DNA of 64,000 bases from Myxococcales bacterium (GTDB lineage Bacteria; Myxococcota_A; Polyangia; Fen-1088). A program made the translations under genes and the position numbers. The stretch's first letter is position 1. Every line of letters starts with the position of its first letter. The stretch lies in the NCBI GenBank assembly GCA_022184915.1, contig JAGTJU010000005.1:1-64000 (forward strand). Direction: 5' to 3'. The notes under the pieces are model-generated. The model saw nothing but the letters and a program-made list of their open reading frames with translations. It did no database searches and was not told the DNA's origin. Positions 16,158 through 27,630 of the stretch are shown piece after piece.

Positions 16158-17264
16158 TTAGAACGTGACCACGCTACGGATGCTTTTTCCTGCGTGCATC
16201 AGGTCAAACGCCTCGTTGATCCTTGCGAGAGGCATCGTGTGCGTGATCAGGCTATCGATGTCGATTTTGCCGTTCATGTACCATTCGACGATCTTGGGCA
16301 CGTCGGTCCGGCCTCGGGCGCCGCCGAAGGCAGAGCCCCGCCACACGCGCCCAGTGACCAACTGAAACGGCCGCGTGGAGATCTCCTTGCCCGCCCCCGC
16401 CACGCCGATGATCACGCTTTCGCCCCAGCCCTTGTGGCAACACTCCAGGGCCTGCCGCATGGTGGTGGTGTTGCCGATGCACTCGAAGCTGTAGTCGGCG
16501 CCGCCTCCCGTGAGCTCGATGATGGCGTCCACGATGTTGGGCACCTCGAGGGGGTTGAGGAAGTGGGTCATGCCGAAGGTCTTGGCGATGGCCATTCTTT
16601 CGGGGTTGATGTCGATCCCCACGATCTGGTCGGCGCCCACCATGCGTGCGCCTTGCACCACGTTGAGCCCGATGCCCCCAAGACCAAACACCACCACCTT
16701 CGAGCCTGGTTCCACCTTCGCGTCGAACACCACCGCCCCCACGCCCGTGGTGACGCCACACCCGATGTAACAAACCTTGTCGAAGGGCGCGTCGGGCCGA
16801 ATCTTCGCCACCGCAATTTCTGGCAACACCGTGAAGTTCGAGAACGTGGAGCAGCCCATGTAGTGGAGCAGGGGCACACCGTCCAAGGAGAACCGGGAGG
16901 TGCCATCGGGCATGAGACCTTTGCCCTGGGTGCCTCGAATCTTTTGGCAGAGGTTGGTTTTAGGGTGAAGGCAATACTCACACTCCCGACACTCGGGCGT
17001 GTAAAGCGGAATGACGTGATCACCTGGCGCGAGCGACCTGACGCCGGGCCCCACGTCCACCACGACGCCTGCGCCTTCGTGGCCCAGGATCACGGGAAAC
17101 GCGCCCTCCGGATCGTCTCCCGAAAGGGTGAAGGCATCCGTGTGACAAACGCCCGTGGCCTTGATCTCCAGCAGAACCTCACCCGCCTGCGGCCCCTGCA
17201 GGTCCACGTGTTCCACACTCAGGCCTTTGCCCGCCCCAAACGCAACCGCCGCTCTGGTCTTCAT
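16158..17264 (-). CDS. adhC: S-(hydroxymethyl)glutathione dehydrogenase / class III alcohol dehydrogenase
   Basis: Oxidises S-hydroxymethylglutathione (from formaldehyde and glutathione) with NAD+. The 368-residue enzyme has [12 protein letters not shown] (catalytic zinc Cys), GHEGAGVV, the structural zinc set C-x2-C-x2-C-x7-C in [27 protein letters not shown] and the Rossmann motif [12 protein letters not shown]. The start at 17264 gives the normal N-terminus KTRAAVAF. Followed immediately by fghA. No glutathione-dependent formaldehyde-activating gene (gfa) or FrmR repressor is adjacent. This enzyme class also reduces S-nitrosoglutathione. Confidence 0.95.
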   Translation of the reverse strand: MKTRAAVAFGAGKGLSVEHVDLQGPQAGEVLLEIKATGVCHTDAFTLSGDDPEGAFPVILGHEGAGVVVDVGPGVRSLAPGDHVIPLYTPECRECEYCLHPKTNLCQKIRGTQGKGLMPDGTSRFSLDGVPLLHYMGCSTFSNFTVLPEIAVAKIRPDAPFDKVCYIGCGVTTGVGAVVFDAKVEPGSKVVVFGLGGIGLNVVQGARMVGADQIVGIDINPERMAIAKTFGMTHFLNPLEVPNIVDAIIELTGGGADYSFECIGNTTTMRQALECCHKGWGESVIIGVAGAGKEISTRPFQLVTGRVWRGSAFGGARGRTDVPKIVEWYMNGKIDIDSLITHTMPLARINEAFDLMHAGKSIRSVVTF

Positions 17265-17360
17265 GCGGGGCAGTTTAGTCGAATCCCCGCTTCGGCGAGA
17301 GCCGCCCCGCCCCGAACAGGCAAACGAGCACACCCGGCCCCGTTCCGTTACCCTGATCCC

Positions 17361-18599
17361 GTGACCAAGGACGTTCGCACGTTCACACCAGGGCTGGGGC
17401 GTTACGTTTTCGTTGGGCTCGGGGCGCTCGTGGGGCTCGGGCTCGGCCCTGCCCCTGTGGCCGCGGCCACGGTGACCCCCACGGCGCCGGCGGCCCGCAA
17501 CTACTTCGCGCCCCACCAAACCACCCGGCTACGACAGGAACTTGCTCAACAAATCCTGCGCGACCTGACGATTGCGGCCAAACAGCGAAACGCCCCCCCG
17601 CCCGAGGTGGACCTGCGCTTGATGCGTCTTTCGGCCGATCTGCTTCCGCACCTCGACCACAACCAGATGCCGAGCGTGGGGCTGCAGGAGTTTTTGATGA
17701 GCCACCACGGCATTGGTGAAATGCCGCCCCACCTGGTGGTGTTGAAGGTCGTGGCCCGTAACAGCCAGGTCCGCAAACGTCTGGTGGCCGAGCTGGCCGC
17801 GGAGCTGGGGCCCGGGCCCCCGGTTCGGGTGGGGGTGGCGGTTGACGACGGCATGTTCGAGACGGGCGCCGTGCTGGCGCTGTCGCGTCCCTCCGTGCAG
17901 ATGCTGCCCGTGCCGCGCCAGCTCGCACCCGAGGCCAGCGCTCTCATCGCCGGTACCCTGTCGTCAGGTTTTGCGAGCCCCGAGGTGCACATCGCCACGC
18001 CGGACGGCCGGGTGCGCGCGCCCGAGGTGCGCGTGTTCAAAGCAAGCTTTCGCTCGCAGGTGGCGTGCGACGCCGGCGCGGGCGTTTACCGCGTGGAAGT
18101 GGCCGCGCGGGCCGCGCAAGGAAAGCAGATGCTGGCCAACTTTCCCGTTCACTGTGGCGTGTCCCCCCCGACGCAGCACGAGTTGGTGCTGGCAGGTCGC
18201 CCCGAAACCACGGACCCCGAAGCGGCGCAGGCCTTGGTTCTCGAGGCTGTCAACCAGGCGCGGGCCGCGTTCGGCAAGCCCCCGGTCACGCGCGACGGGC
18301 GTCTGGCGGGCGCCGCCCTGGAACACAGCCGCACCATGGCCCGCAGAGGGACCGTGCAGCACAGCCGCACCTCCACGAGCCGCGGGGTCGACGTGGCTGG
18401 CACGGGCGCCCTGGTCGTTCTCGAGAACGTGGCCAGCGGCCCCTCCCTGGCCGACATTCACGCCAGCCTGATGAGCAGCCCCGCCCACCGCGCCAACATC
18501 TTGGACGACCAGGTCACGCGCCTCGGGATTGGCGTCGTCACCGTCACCCAGCCCGATACGCGCGCGGTGCTTTACCTCACCCAGCTCTTCGCACGCTGA
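17361..18599 (+). CDS. Exported CAP (SCP/PR1) domain protein
   Basis: A 412-residue protein starting at GTG 17361, with a signal peptide ([20 protein letters not shown]). The first 270 residues have no recognised family: a helical segment, then a region rich in Pro and Val. The last 125 residues are a CAP domain, with [31 protein letters not shown], the His in VQHSR, the Glu in VLENVA and [11 protein letters not shown]. Bacterial CAP proteins are secreted and bind lipids or act on matrix, with no agreed enzymatic role. A second, differently built CAP protein is at 47996-48979. It converges on the HipA-like gene 19 bases away. Confidence 0.8.
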   Translation: MTKDVRTFTPGLGRYVFVGLGALVGLGLGPAPVAAATVTPTAPAARNYFAPHQTTRLRQELAQQILRDLTIAAKQRNAPPPEVDLRLMRLSADLLPHLDHNQMPSVGLQEFLMSHHGIGEMPPHLVVLKVVARNSQVRKRLVAELAAELGPGPPVRVGVAVDDGMFETGAVLALSRPSVQMLPVPRQLAPEASALIAGTLSSGFASPEVHIATPDGRVRAPEVRVFKASFRSQVACDAGAGVYRVEVAARAAQGKQMLANFPVHCGVSPPTQHELVLAGRPETTDPEAAQALVLEAVNQARAAFGKPPVTRDGRLAGAALEHSRTMARRGTVQHSRTSTSRGVDVAGTGALVVLENVASGPSLADIHASLMSSPAHRANILDDQVTRLGIGVVTVTQPDTRAVLYLTQLFAR

Positions 18600-18618
18600 C
18601 ACACCCCTGGGTTCGCCG

Positions 18619-19983
18619 TTACCCCCGCGGCAAGCGTCGGGCCAGCTCCGCCTGCTGACGAACCACACGCGCGTTGCGCGCCGCCAGCGCGCGGAACGAC
18701 GGCGAGATGGCGTCATGCCGCTCTACCGCGCGCCAGAAATCCTCGGCGGCTTCGCATACCGAGGCCCAGACAGCGCCATCATCGGGCCCCGGAAACACCG
18801 GTGCGAGAGGGGCAAGCTCCGGCAGTTCCGACTGCCGGGGCGCGTACCGAGCCGGGCTCATGTCGTAGGCGGGTGCGAGGGCGTGCACCTTCAGGGCCTG
18901 CATGAAGAACATCAAGTTGCCCGCGTGCATGTCCGTGTTGCCAATCAACTCCCCGAAACGCTGTCGCCAGCGAACGGTCAGCACCGCATCCGTTGGCACG
19001 ACCCCCAAAACGGAGAGTCGCTCCGCGGTGGAGATCCATCCATCCAAGGCGCCAAGGAACTGAGCGTCGAGGGCGAACAGCGAGATGACACCCCGCCGGC
19101 CATGCCCTGGCAGGCGGTCGAAACGCTCGCTTTCGAGAAACGTTCGGCCGCCCGCAAACAGAAGCTCCGTGCGCGCGGCATCCTGTCCGTACGTGCGCAT
19201 GCTCTCGAGGGCGAGGTGTTCGGCGACGAGCAGATCCGAAATGCGTTCGGCCAGCCCGTTGGTCGTGGGAGGAGAAAACTTCACGAGCGCGGCGCGTCCG
19301 TTTTGGGAACGCGCTACGAGGAACTTGGGTTGCTCACCTGCGGCCGACGATCCCGCCTGTCCCGTACCCAGCACATCATCGGCCATGCTCGGATAGCGGC
19401 GCATGCGCTCCCCATCTGCCACGTAGGCGACATCTGCCCGGGTGCTTTCCAAGAACTTCTTCCAGGCGGGCTCACCCAAGACCAGGTTCCCGGGAAGGTC
19501 CCAGCCCATGCGGCTACAGTAGGCCACCACGTTGTCCGCCGTCCAAAGCCCGATGTCGAGCGGAAAGCCGAGTTCAGGGTGCAGGCGGGGGATCAAGCGC
19601 CCGAGAAACCCGGCCGGACGCATTTCGTGCAACACGTAGGGCAGATCCTCGAAGTAGCCTTCCGATGCGGCCTGCGTGGACGCGAGCCAAAAAGCCCGCG
19701 GAAGAACGCCGTGCAGCACGGCCACCCGTAAAGACGTCCCGTCCGGCTGTATCTCGGTGACCGGCACCGCCTGTCCCGCATCAAGGATCTCGCGTACGCC
19801 CAGATACCGGGTGGCCCGGGCGCGCCCTGACACCAAGAGGCGGGAGGCCCAGGTGCGCGTGAGCCGCGAAAAGGTGGGGCGGCTCACATCGAGCACGCGC
19901 ATCGCATCCGTGGGCCGACAGGGGCCCCGCATGAGGAGGGCTCGAAAGGCCCCCCAACGCGCCTCTTCCGCGTCATATGACAT
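18619..19983 (-). CDS. HipA-family protein kinase toxin, YjjJ/HipH type
   Basis: A 454-residue HipA-fold protein. Unlike classical HipA it begins with its own helix-turn-helix (GPCRPTDAMRVLDVSRPTFSRLTRTW), the feature of YjjJ (HipH) toxins, and no separate HipB-like gene is adjacent. Kinase elements: GEQPKFLVAR (ATP loop), LVKFSPP, ERFDR, GNTDMHAGNLMFF (catalytic Asp and Asn) and PAYDMSPARYAPR (metal Asp). HipA kinases phosphorylate aminoacyl-tRNA synthetases and related targets to induce dormancy. The upstream region (19984-20130) is strikingly AT-rich for this genome and carries three direct repeats. Self-repression through its own HTH is inferred. Confidence 0.85.
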   Translation of the reverse strand: MSYDAEEARWGAFRALLMRGPCRPTDAMRVLDVSRPTFSRLTRTWASRLLVSGRARATRYLGVREILDAGQAVPVTEIQPDGTSLRVAVLHGVLPRAFWLASTQAASEGYFEDLPYVLHEMRPAGFLGRLIPRLHPELGFPLDIGLWTADNVVAYCSRMGWDLPGNLVLGEPAWKKFLESTRADVAYVADGERMRRYPSMADDVLGTGQAGSSAAGEQPKFLVARSQNGRAALVKFSPPTTNGLAERISDLLVAEHLALESMRTYGQDAARTELLFAGGRTFLESERFDRLPGHGRRGVISLFALDAQFLGALDGWISTAERLSVLGVVPTDAVLTVRWRQRFGELIGNTDMHAGNLMFFMQALKVHALAPAYDMSPARYAPRQSELPELAPLAPVFPGPDDGAVWASVCEAAEDFWRAVERHDAISPSFRALAARNARVVRQQAELARRLPRG

Positions 19984-19988
19984 GATAA

Positions 19989-20076
19989 TGAAACGATTTT
20001 CTACATTTACTTTTCTTTGAATATCAACTGCTTAATACGAAAATATAGCAGAGACTGAAACGATTCATGAAACGAT
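19989..20076 (-). promoter_or_regulatory. AT-rich promoter region with three TGAAACGAT repeats upstream of the HipA-like gene
   Basis: TGAAACGAT occurs at 19989-19997, 20056-20064 and 20068-20076, in the same orientation. The last two are 12 bases apart (about one helical turn) and the first is next to the start codon. The whole 19984-20130 interval is much richer in A/T than its surroundings. On the minus strand TTGATA followed after 18 bases by TAGAAA could be promoter boxes. The repeats are likely binding sites for the HTH of the encoded protein. Confidence 0.5.
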
Positions 20077-20134
20077 AAAGAGCAAATACGAAGACTGACG
20101 CCCAGGGGCCAGTCGGGCCCACGCCCGCCCCCGG

Positions 20135-21346
<1,212 letters not shown>

Positions 21347-21405
21347 GAAGAGCTGCCTGCTCTACCGCAACGGCAGCCTGGCGGCAACAACAGGTCGCGC
21401 AGCGC

Positions 21406-23898
21406 TCAGGGCGCTTGCAGGGGGGCCGCGTCGCTCGGCGCCTCCACGAGCGGAGACTCGACACGTCCCCGTACCGCGGCGTGCCCCCGCCAAAACGCCG
21501 GCAACACCAGCAGCACGGCGGCCACGGCGATCACCTCCCCCAGCACGGCGGCCCAGCCGAAGGTGCGCAGGGCCCCGGAGTGGGCCAGGAGCAACGATCC
21601 GTAGCCAACGATGGTGGTGAGCGAGCAGAGCAAGATCGCGCCGCCCATGCGCGCGCAGGCGCCGCGGGCGTCGAGCTTCAAGCTATCCATCGCCCCATAG
21701 AGGTTCAGCAAATAATCGGCGCCCACGCCGATCGTGATCGGCACGGCGGCGAAGTTCAACATGTTCACACGCACCCCTGCGGCCAGCACCATCGCCTGCG
21801 AGAGCAGCGCCACCGGCCCCACGATGGCCGCGGCCAGCAGCACCCGTCCCGGGCGCCGCCGGTAAAGCGGGATGAGTAAAGCCAAGACCAAAACGAACAC
21901 CGCCAACACCACCCGCGGCGCTTCGGCGTGGACCAGCTCGAAGATGGACGCCATGAACAAAAACGGCCCGCCCACCAAGGCCCCTGCCGGCAACGGGACC
22001 TCGCGGATGTGACGTTCGAGCCAGATCATGTTGCGCCCGTCTCCGTAGTCGACGGTGGTGCTGGGGTAAAGCAACACGGTGCGGTCGTCCTGCCCCTGGC
22101 GCTCCCGCAGGTTGCGGAGCAGCGTGGCGGGGATCTCGTGCCGCGCGATGGGGGCCAAAGCCGCGGGGGCGAACCAGGTGTCGAGGTAGGGCTTGACCGC
22201 GCCTTCCACCGCATCGGGGGGCAAGGCCGCGATGCGCGTCTGCAGGTCGCGCAGACGTTCGAGGCGGCGCTGCTGCTCGGCCTCGGGAGGGAAAAACGAT
22301 GCGATCGTCTCGACCCGATCGATGGCCGGGGGCTGCGTGGCCCCAAGATGCATGCGCAACGCCCGCGCCACGCCCTCCCGGTCTTCGGGCCGCTGCACCA
22401 AAGCCACGACGGGATTCACCCAGCTGCCGAAAAGCTCGGTCATCTTGGCTTCCCACGACGCGCTACCCGACGCGATCGAGCGCCGATCGCGGAGCACCTC
22501 GAGGTGCATCTCGTACACCCCTTCCTTGATGCCCCGGGCGATGCCCAGCCCCGCCCACCCGAGGCCCGCCACCAGGAACAAGGCGGCCACGACCTGGGGC
22601 GTGCGCCCCCGCGCGAAGTACCGCAGAAGCGCGCTTTGCACCCGGGTGGCTTCCAAGCCCCGGCGCGGGGGCGGCAGCCAGGCGACGGCCACCGGCATCG
22701 CCAAAAAGGCCCACAGCCACGTGGTCACCATGCCAAGCCCCCCCAGGTAGCCGAACTGGGAAAAGCCTCGGAAACTCGAGAGCGCAAGCCCCCCGTACGC
22801 CGCCGAGGCCGTGGCCGCCGCGCCCAGCGTGCCTGGCAACGCCGCCCAGGCCGCCTCCACGAGTGACGTCGAAAGGGGTTCGTCGGCACGCCGGGCCCGA
22901 AAATACGAGAGCAGGACGAGCGGATAGTTGATCCCGTTGCCCGCGATGATCGAGCCCAAAAACGCCGTGTTCGAGTTGAGGTGCCCCACGAGCAGGCTTC
23001 CCAGGCCGAAGGCAAAGAGCAGGCCCGGGGTCAACGCGGCCAGCACGACCACCACGCTGCGCAGCGACCGAAAATAAAGCGCGATCAACGCCGTCACCAG
23101 CACGAGCACCACGGCGGACGTCAGCGACAGATCCGCCAAAATCGCTTCGTGCTCCTCGATGAAGTTGGCCGCGTCGCCCGTGTACGCCACACCGAGCGCC
23201 GCGGGGAAGCTGGGGCGCAAGGCGCTGACCTCCGCTTTCACCACGGCCATCAGGCGCTTGGCCGCGTCGATGTCCACGTCCGAGTCCCGCATCCACACCA
23301 CCGCCACCACCGTTTTTCCATCGGGCAGCTCCAAATAGCCACGCGGGAAACGATCGTGCGCGCCCACCTCACGGTCGAGCCGCGCTTCGAGCGCACGCCA
23401 GTCATCGTCGGCGGTGTCGCCGTCGAGCTCGACGAAGAGCGGGTTCGACTCGGCTTTTTTCCGTTCGATCAGGCGGGAGACGTCGTCGATGAGACCATCG
23501 AAGGTCGGCGCGGGCATGAGCAAGGGCGCCCGCTGCCGCAGCCAGGCACGCTCGGCACGCACGTCGGCCTGCACCCGCGCGATGAGCGGGGACGCCAGAG
23601 CCCGGAGCCGTTCAGCCAGCGCGTCGATGAAAGCGCGGTTCGCTGCGGGATCGTCGCCATGGGCCACCACGGTCAGGTGCCCCTGGCTGCCCAGCCGCTC
23701 GTGAATGCGGTCGAGCGCACGGGCAGCCTCCGAGTCCCGCGGCATCAGCTCCTGCAAGTCCGCCCGCACGTCACGGAACAGCTGCACGGTGAGGTAAACG
23801 GGGCCCAGGCAGGCGAGCAACAGCCACGCCAGGGCCAGGCCGCGTCGCCGGCAGACGAAAGCCACGTAACGGTCGTACGAGGTCCGCAAAAAAGTCAC
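21406..23898 (-). CDS. MMPL/RND superfamily exporter
   Basis: An 830-residue inner-membrane protein with the RND layout: one N-terminal helix (LALAWLLLACLGPVYLTVQLF), a first periplasmic loop of about 200 residues, a block of about six helices (ILADLSLTSAVVLVLVTALIALYFRSLRSVVVVLAALTPGLLFAFG), a second large loop, then a second helix block (VVLAVFVLVLALLIPLYRR ... GADYLLNLYGA). One RND half of this size usually works as a dimer or trimer and moves lipids or hydrophobic molecules. The GTG at 23898 was chosen because it begins just before the first helix; upstream codons are Ser/Thr/Arg-rich and read like the opposite strand. Substrate unknown. Confidence 0.85.
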   Translation of the reverse strand: MTFLRTSYDRYVAFVCRRRGLALAWLLLACLGPVYLTVQLFRDVRADLQELMPRDSEAARALDRIHERLGSQGHLTVVAHGDDPAANRAFIDALAERLRALASPLIARVQADVRAERAWLRQRAPLLMPAPTFDGLIDDVSRLIERKKAESNPLFVELDGDTADDDWRALEARLDREVGAHDRFPRGYLELPDGKTVVAVVWMRDSDVDIDAAKRLMAVVKAEVSALRPSFPAALGVAYTGDAANFIEEHEAILADLSLTSAVVLVLVTALIALYFRSLRSVVVVLAALTPGLLFAFGLGSLLVGHLNSNTAFLGSIIAGNGINYPLVLLSYFRARRADEPLSTSLVEAAWAALPGTLGAAATASAAYGGLALSSFRGFSQFGYLGGLGMVTTWLWAFLAMPVAVAWLPPPRRGLEATRVQSALLRYFARGRTPQVVAALFLVAGLGWAGLGIARGIKEGVYEMHLEVLRDRRSIASGSASWEAKMTELFGSWVNPVVALVQRPEDREGVARALRMHLGATQPPAIDRVETIASFFPPEAEQQRRLERLRDLQTRIAALPPDAVEGAVKPYLDTWFAPAALAPIARHEIPATLLRNLRERQGQDDRTVLLYPSTTVDYGDGRNMIWLERHIREVPLPAGALVGGPFLFMASIFELVHAEAPRVVLAVFVLVLALLIPLYRRRPGRVLLAAAIVGPVALLSQAMVLAAGVRVNMLNFAAVPITIGVGADYLLNLYGAMDSLKLDARGACARMGGAILLCSLTTIVGYGSLLLAHSGALRTFGWAAVLGEVIAVAAVLLVLPAFWRGHAAVRGRVESPLVEAPSDAAPLQAP

Positions 23899-24034
23899 GG
23901 GGCGAACGGATATCACGATCGACCGGGCCAGCGAAGCCGCGATTTGGCAACGTCCTTCGGAGCGGCAGCGCGGCGCGGCGCGGGCGACCCGGGCCCTTTG
24001 CGCGGGCCCTTCGGCCTGGTAAAGCTGAAGGCCC

Positions 24035-27001
24035 TTGTCGAAGAAACTGGTCGAAGCCATTCGCCGCGCCACACCTTCCGGGGTGTGGTCGCGCGGGGTG
24101 AAGCTCGTGCGGGGCGAAGGCGTGGTGCTGGAGTCGCAGGACGAAGACGAGCTGGTCTTGCGGGTGCGGGTGAGCGGCATGGCCGTGGCCCCCACGGTGG
24201 TCCTGTATCCGGGTGAGCTCGAATGGGACTGCGACTGCGAAGGGCGCCAACGGCCCTGTGAACACATTGCGGCGGTGGCCATCGCGCTGTCGCAAGGCGA
24301 AGGCGATCCGGCAGAGCTCAAGGCAAGCGGGGCTGCGGGGGGCGCCATCGTGTACCGCTTCAAGAGCGCCGAACACGGGCTCCAGGTCGAGCGCTTCCTC
24401 TCCGGGGTGGAGGGCGAACGACCCCTCGTGAGCTCTTTGGCCGCCCTGCTCAGCCAGCCAGGCGAGGCGGCGAAGATTCATCCGGAAGAGCCCGACCTGC
24501 GCGCCGATCGTGTGCTGGAAAGCCGCAGCCGGGGCGTGCTTGCGGCCGACCAGCTGCGATCCCTCCTCACCATCCTCGTCGACTGCAAGCGCGCCTTTCT
24601 CGATGGCGTGCCGGTGCAGATCAGCGGGGAAGAGATCCTGCCTCACGCGCACCTTCGCGACGAAGGCCCTGACGTGGTGTTGACCCTCGCGGCCGATCCG
24701 CGCGTCACCCGGGCGGTGTCCGCGGGCGTCGTGCTCTGCGGCGATACTCTGGCCCGCCTCGGGGAAATCGAGCTTTGCGGCGCCTGGCTTCAGAACCTGC
24801 CGGCCACGCGGAGGTTTTCGCCGGGGGCGCTCGGGGAGCTCAAGACCCGCGTGCTGCCGGATCTGCAGACCCGCATGAAGGTGGTGGTGGAAAGCCAGAA
24901 GCTTCCCCGGGTCACGCGGGATCTGGCGCCCCGGATTCAGATTGAACTCAACCACATCGGCACGGGCCTTTCGGCCCTGGCCACCTTGGTGTACGGCGAG
25001 CCTCCCTGCGCGCGCATCGACGAGGGCCGCCTCGTGCACCTGTCCGGGCCGGTCCCCGTGCGCGACGAGGCCGCGGAACGCAAGCTGCTGCTGAAGCTGC
25101 GGGACGAGCTGGATCTGTTGCCAGGCCGCCGCGTGACCTACCAGGCCGACGACGCCACCCGCTTCGCCGGGCGCCTCGCCCGGTTCCGCGGCGAGCTCAG
25201 GGGGGATGCCGCCCGCGAGGTGGCCTCCCGCTACGCCCTCGTGCCGCGGCTCCTGGCGGCGGAGACAGCGGGCGCCAGCCCTGGGGGCCCGCTGCGCATG
25301 GGCTTCGAGTTCACCTTCGACGTGGTGGGCGCCGAACGCGGGGGGCCCACGGGTGCCACCGTGGAGGCCGGCGCCGTGCTGCGGGCCTGGGAATCTGGGC
25401 TGGGGCTCGTGCCCTTGCAGGGAGGCGGCTTTGCGCCCCTGCCGGTGGCCTTCCTCGAAAAGCATGGGCCGCGCCTGGCCGCGCTGCTGGCCGCGCGTGA
25501 CGAACGGGGCCACCTGGCGGCCCACGCGCTTCCGGAGCTCGCCCGGCTCTGCGACGAGCTCGAGGCCCCCAAGCCCGCGGCACTCGCCCGCTTGAGCCCC
25601 GTTTTTCAAGCTTTCGAGAAGCTGCCTCCCCCCACTTTGCCCACCGACCTGCGCGCCACCTTGCGGCCCTACCAGCAGCAAGGCGTGGCCTGGCTCCAGT
25701 TCCTGCGCACGACGGGCATGGGAGGCCTGCTCGCCGACGACATGGGCCTTGGCAAAACGCTGCAGACCCTGTGCGCCTTGCCCGGCCAAGGGGCACGCAG
25801 CTTGATCGTGTGCCCCACATCGGTGGTGCACAACTGGCGCGCGGAATGCGAAAAATTCCGCCCCACCCTGAAGCTGAACGTGTACCACGGGCGGGACCGC
25901 AGCCTCGATCCGCAGGCCGACGTGACGGTGACGAGCTACGCCCTGCTGCGCCTGGATCTCGAACTCCTGCAGAGCCAAAGCTGGGATGCCCTGGTGCTGG
26001 ACGAGGCGCAGGCCATCAAGAACCCCGACAGCCAAGCCGCGCGGGCCGCCTACGCGCTCGACGCAGGCTTTCGCTTGGCGCTCACGGGCACCCCGGTGGA
26101 AAACCGCCTCGACGAGCTGTGGAGCTTGATGCACTTTGCGAACCGAGGCCTGCTGGGCGGGCGCAGCGCTTTCGCCGAACAGGTCGAGCGCCCCCTGATA
26201 GCAGGAGACGCGGCCGCCGGGGCTCGGCTGCGCACACGCCTCAAACCTTTCGTGCTCCGCCGGCTCAAGCGGGACGTGGCCCCCGACCTTCCGCCTCGCA
26301 CCGAAGCGGTTCTGCACGTCGAGCTCGACGAGGCGGAGCGCGCCATCTACGACACGGTCCGGGCCGTGGCCCAAAAAGACGTGCTTTCGCTCCTGGAAGG
26401 GGGACGCGGCGTCATGGCCGCGCTGGAGGCGCTCTTGCGGCTCCGCCAGGCGGCCTGCCACGGCGCGCTCGTGCCGGGGCAAACGTTGGCGCAGTCCTCC
26501 AAGGTCGAGCGGCTGGTGGATGCCGTCGGTACGGTGGCCGCCGAGGGAGGTCGCAGCTTGGTGTTTTCGCAGTGGACGTCGCTGCTCGACCTCATCGAAC
26601 CCGCGCTGCGGGACGCGCAGATCCCGTTTTGCCGCCTGGACGGCAGCACCCGGGATCGCGACGCGGTGGTTTCGCGCTTTCAGGCCGCCGATGGTCCCCC
26701 GGTGATGTTGATCTCCCTCAAGGCGGGCGGCAGCGGCCTCAACCTCACCGCCGCGGACCACGTCTTCATCTGCGACCCCTGGTGGAACCCTGCCGTGGAA
26801 GCCCAGGCCGCGGACCGAGCCCACCGCATCGGGCAAGACAAACCCGTGTTCGTCTACCGGCTGGTCAGCGTCGACACCGTCGAGTCCCGCATTTTGGCCC
26901 TTCAAGAACGCAAACGGGCCCTCGCGGACGCGGCGCTCGCGGACGGTGGGGCCGCGGCGGCGCTGACGCGCGAGGACCTTTTGGCGTTGCTCGCCGGCTA
27001 A
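24035..27001 (+). CDS. SNF2-family helicase with SWIM zinc finger
   Basis: A 988-residue protein starting at TTG 24035, with GAAGG at 24027-24031. Near residues 68-79 a SWIM zinc finger reads [12 protein letters not shown] (C-x-C-x6-C-x-H). A middle region of about 400 residues is the usual bacterial SNF2 N-domain. The ATPase begins at [14 protein letters not shown]: Walker [14 protein letters not shown] box, [20 protein letters not shown], then the second RecA domain with [51 protein letters not shown]. It is a DNA or RNA-polymerase remodelling translocase in the RapA/Swi2 class. It is divergent from the MMPL gene (136 bases) and abuts the PilZ gene tail to tail. Confidence 0.92.
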   Translation: MSKKLVEAIRRATPSGVWSRGVKLVRGEGVVLESQDEDELVLRVRVSGMAVAPTVVLYPGELEWDCDCEGRQRPCEHIAAVAIALSQGEGDPAELKASGAAGGAIVYRFKSAEHGLQVERFLSGVEGERPLVSSLAALLSQPGEAAKIHPEEPDLRADRVLESRSRGVLAADQLRSLLTILVDCKRAFLDGVPVQISGEEILPHAHLRDEGPDVVLTLAADPRVTRAVSAGVVLCGDTLARLGEIELCGAWLQNLPATRRFSPGALGELKTRVLPDLQTRMKVVVESQKLPRVTRDLAPRIQIELNHIGTGLSALATLVYGEPPCARIDEGRLVHLSGPVPVRDEAAERKLLLKLRDELDLLPGRRVTYQADDATRFAGRLARFRGELRGDAAREVASRYALVPRLLAAETAGASPGGPLRMGFEFTFDVVGAERGGPTGATVEAGAVLRAWESGLGLVPLQGGGFAPLPVAFLEKHGPRLAALLAARDERGHLAAHALPELARLCDELEAPKPAALARLSPVFQAFEKLPPPTLPTDLRATLRPYQQQGVAWLQFLRTTGMGGLLADDMGLGKTLQTLCALPGQGARSLIVCPTSVVHNWRAECEKFRPTLKLNVYHGRDRSLDPQADVTVTSYALLRLDLELLQSQSWDALVLDEAQAIKNPDSQAARAAYALDAGFRLALTGTPVENRLDELWSLMHFANRGLLGGRSAFAEQVERPLIAGDAAAGARLRTRLKPFVLRRLKRDVAPDLPPRTEAVLHVELDEAERAIYDTVRAVAQKDVLSLLEGGRGVMAALEALLRLRQAACHGALVPGQTLAQSSKVERLVDAVGTVAAEGGRSLVFSQWTSLLDLIEPALRDAQIPFCRLDGSTRDRDAVVSRFQAADGPPVMLISLKAGGSGLNLTAADHVFICDPWWNPAVEAQAADRAHRIGQDKPVFVYRLVSVDTVESRILALQERKRALADAALADGGAAAALTREDLLALLAG

Positions 27002-27388
27002 TCAGGGCTCGACACCGAGGGGCGTGAGCGCGCGGGTCAAGTAACGCGCGATGCGCGCCTCCGCAGCGGGCGCCAGGCCCAGAAACTGAACCCCCATACC
27101 CAACTCTTCGTCGGGATCGATCGCAACGATTTTGCCGTCGACGGCGATGGCGTCCGCATCCCCCGGCAGGGTGAACCGCAAAAACACGTGGGTGCCCACG
27201 GGGATGGGTATGGTCTTGTCGAGGTGCAGGCCCCCCGCCGACAGGTTCCCCGCACGGCGAAACACGCGCTCGTCGTCGCCGATCTGCTCCACCCACATCT
27301 CCACGGGCACCCGTTGAGTACGGCGTCGCTCGACGCCACCCCGCCCGCTCGTGGTCTCATCCAGGTGAGCGCCGGAACCCTTGCTCAT
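27002..27388 (-). CDS. PilZ domain protein (c-di-GMP receptor)
   Basis: A protein of about 128 residues consisting of a single PilZ domain. The c-di-GMP signature is present: RRRTQR followed by NLSAGGLHL, matching RxxxR ... (D/N)xSxxG. The remaining strands (VFLRFTLPGDADAIAVDGKIV, GMGVQFLGL) fit the PilZ barrel. Stand-alone PilZ proteins in myxobacteria control motility or exopolysaccharide output through a partner. The start is uncertain: ATG at 27388 or 27412. Its stop codon begins on the base after the SNF2 gene ends, so the two genes meet with no gap. Confidence 0.85.
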   Translation of the reverse strand: MSKGSGAHLDETTSGRGGVERRRTQRVPVEMWVEQIGDDERVFRRAGNLSAGGLHLDKTIPIPVGTHVFLRFTLPGDADAIAVDGKIVAIDPDEELGMGVQFLGLAPAAEARIARYLTRALTPLGVEP

Positions 27389-27630
27389 CGGTTCATGGTA
27401 ACGGCTTTCCATCCAAGCCCACAAGGCGCGGCGCACGAGTCCCGTGAAAATCCGCGGGCGCCTGGCACCAAGCGGCTCTCGGGCGCATCAAAAAGAGCGG
27501 ATCAAGAAGCGACGCACACATGGCAAAACCCGCAATCCCCTTGCTCTCGAGTTCGACCGTAGGCTCCTCCCACGTCCTGCCTGCGTTGACACCGCCGGAG
27601 GGGGCCCCTAACTTGGAACCCGGAAAGTCA

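Noticed and set aside
18619-20130. Complete hipBA toxin-antitoxin pair
   Set aside because: Only the HipA-type kinase is present. The region upstream has no small helix-turn-helix gene, and the neighbouring S1-domain gene is unrelated.
23771-26905. Very long open frame on the minus strand opposite the SNF2 helicase (about 1044 codons)
   Set aside because: It mirrors the helicase codons, has a Gln/His/Gly/Arg-rich composition typical of antisense frames in GC-rich DNA, and shows no domain. The plus-strand gene explains the open frame.
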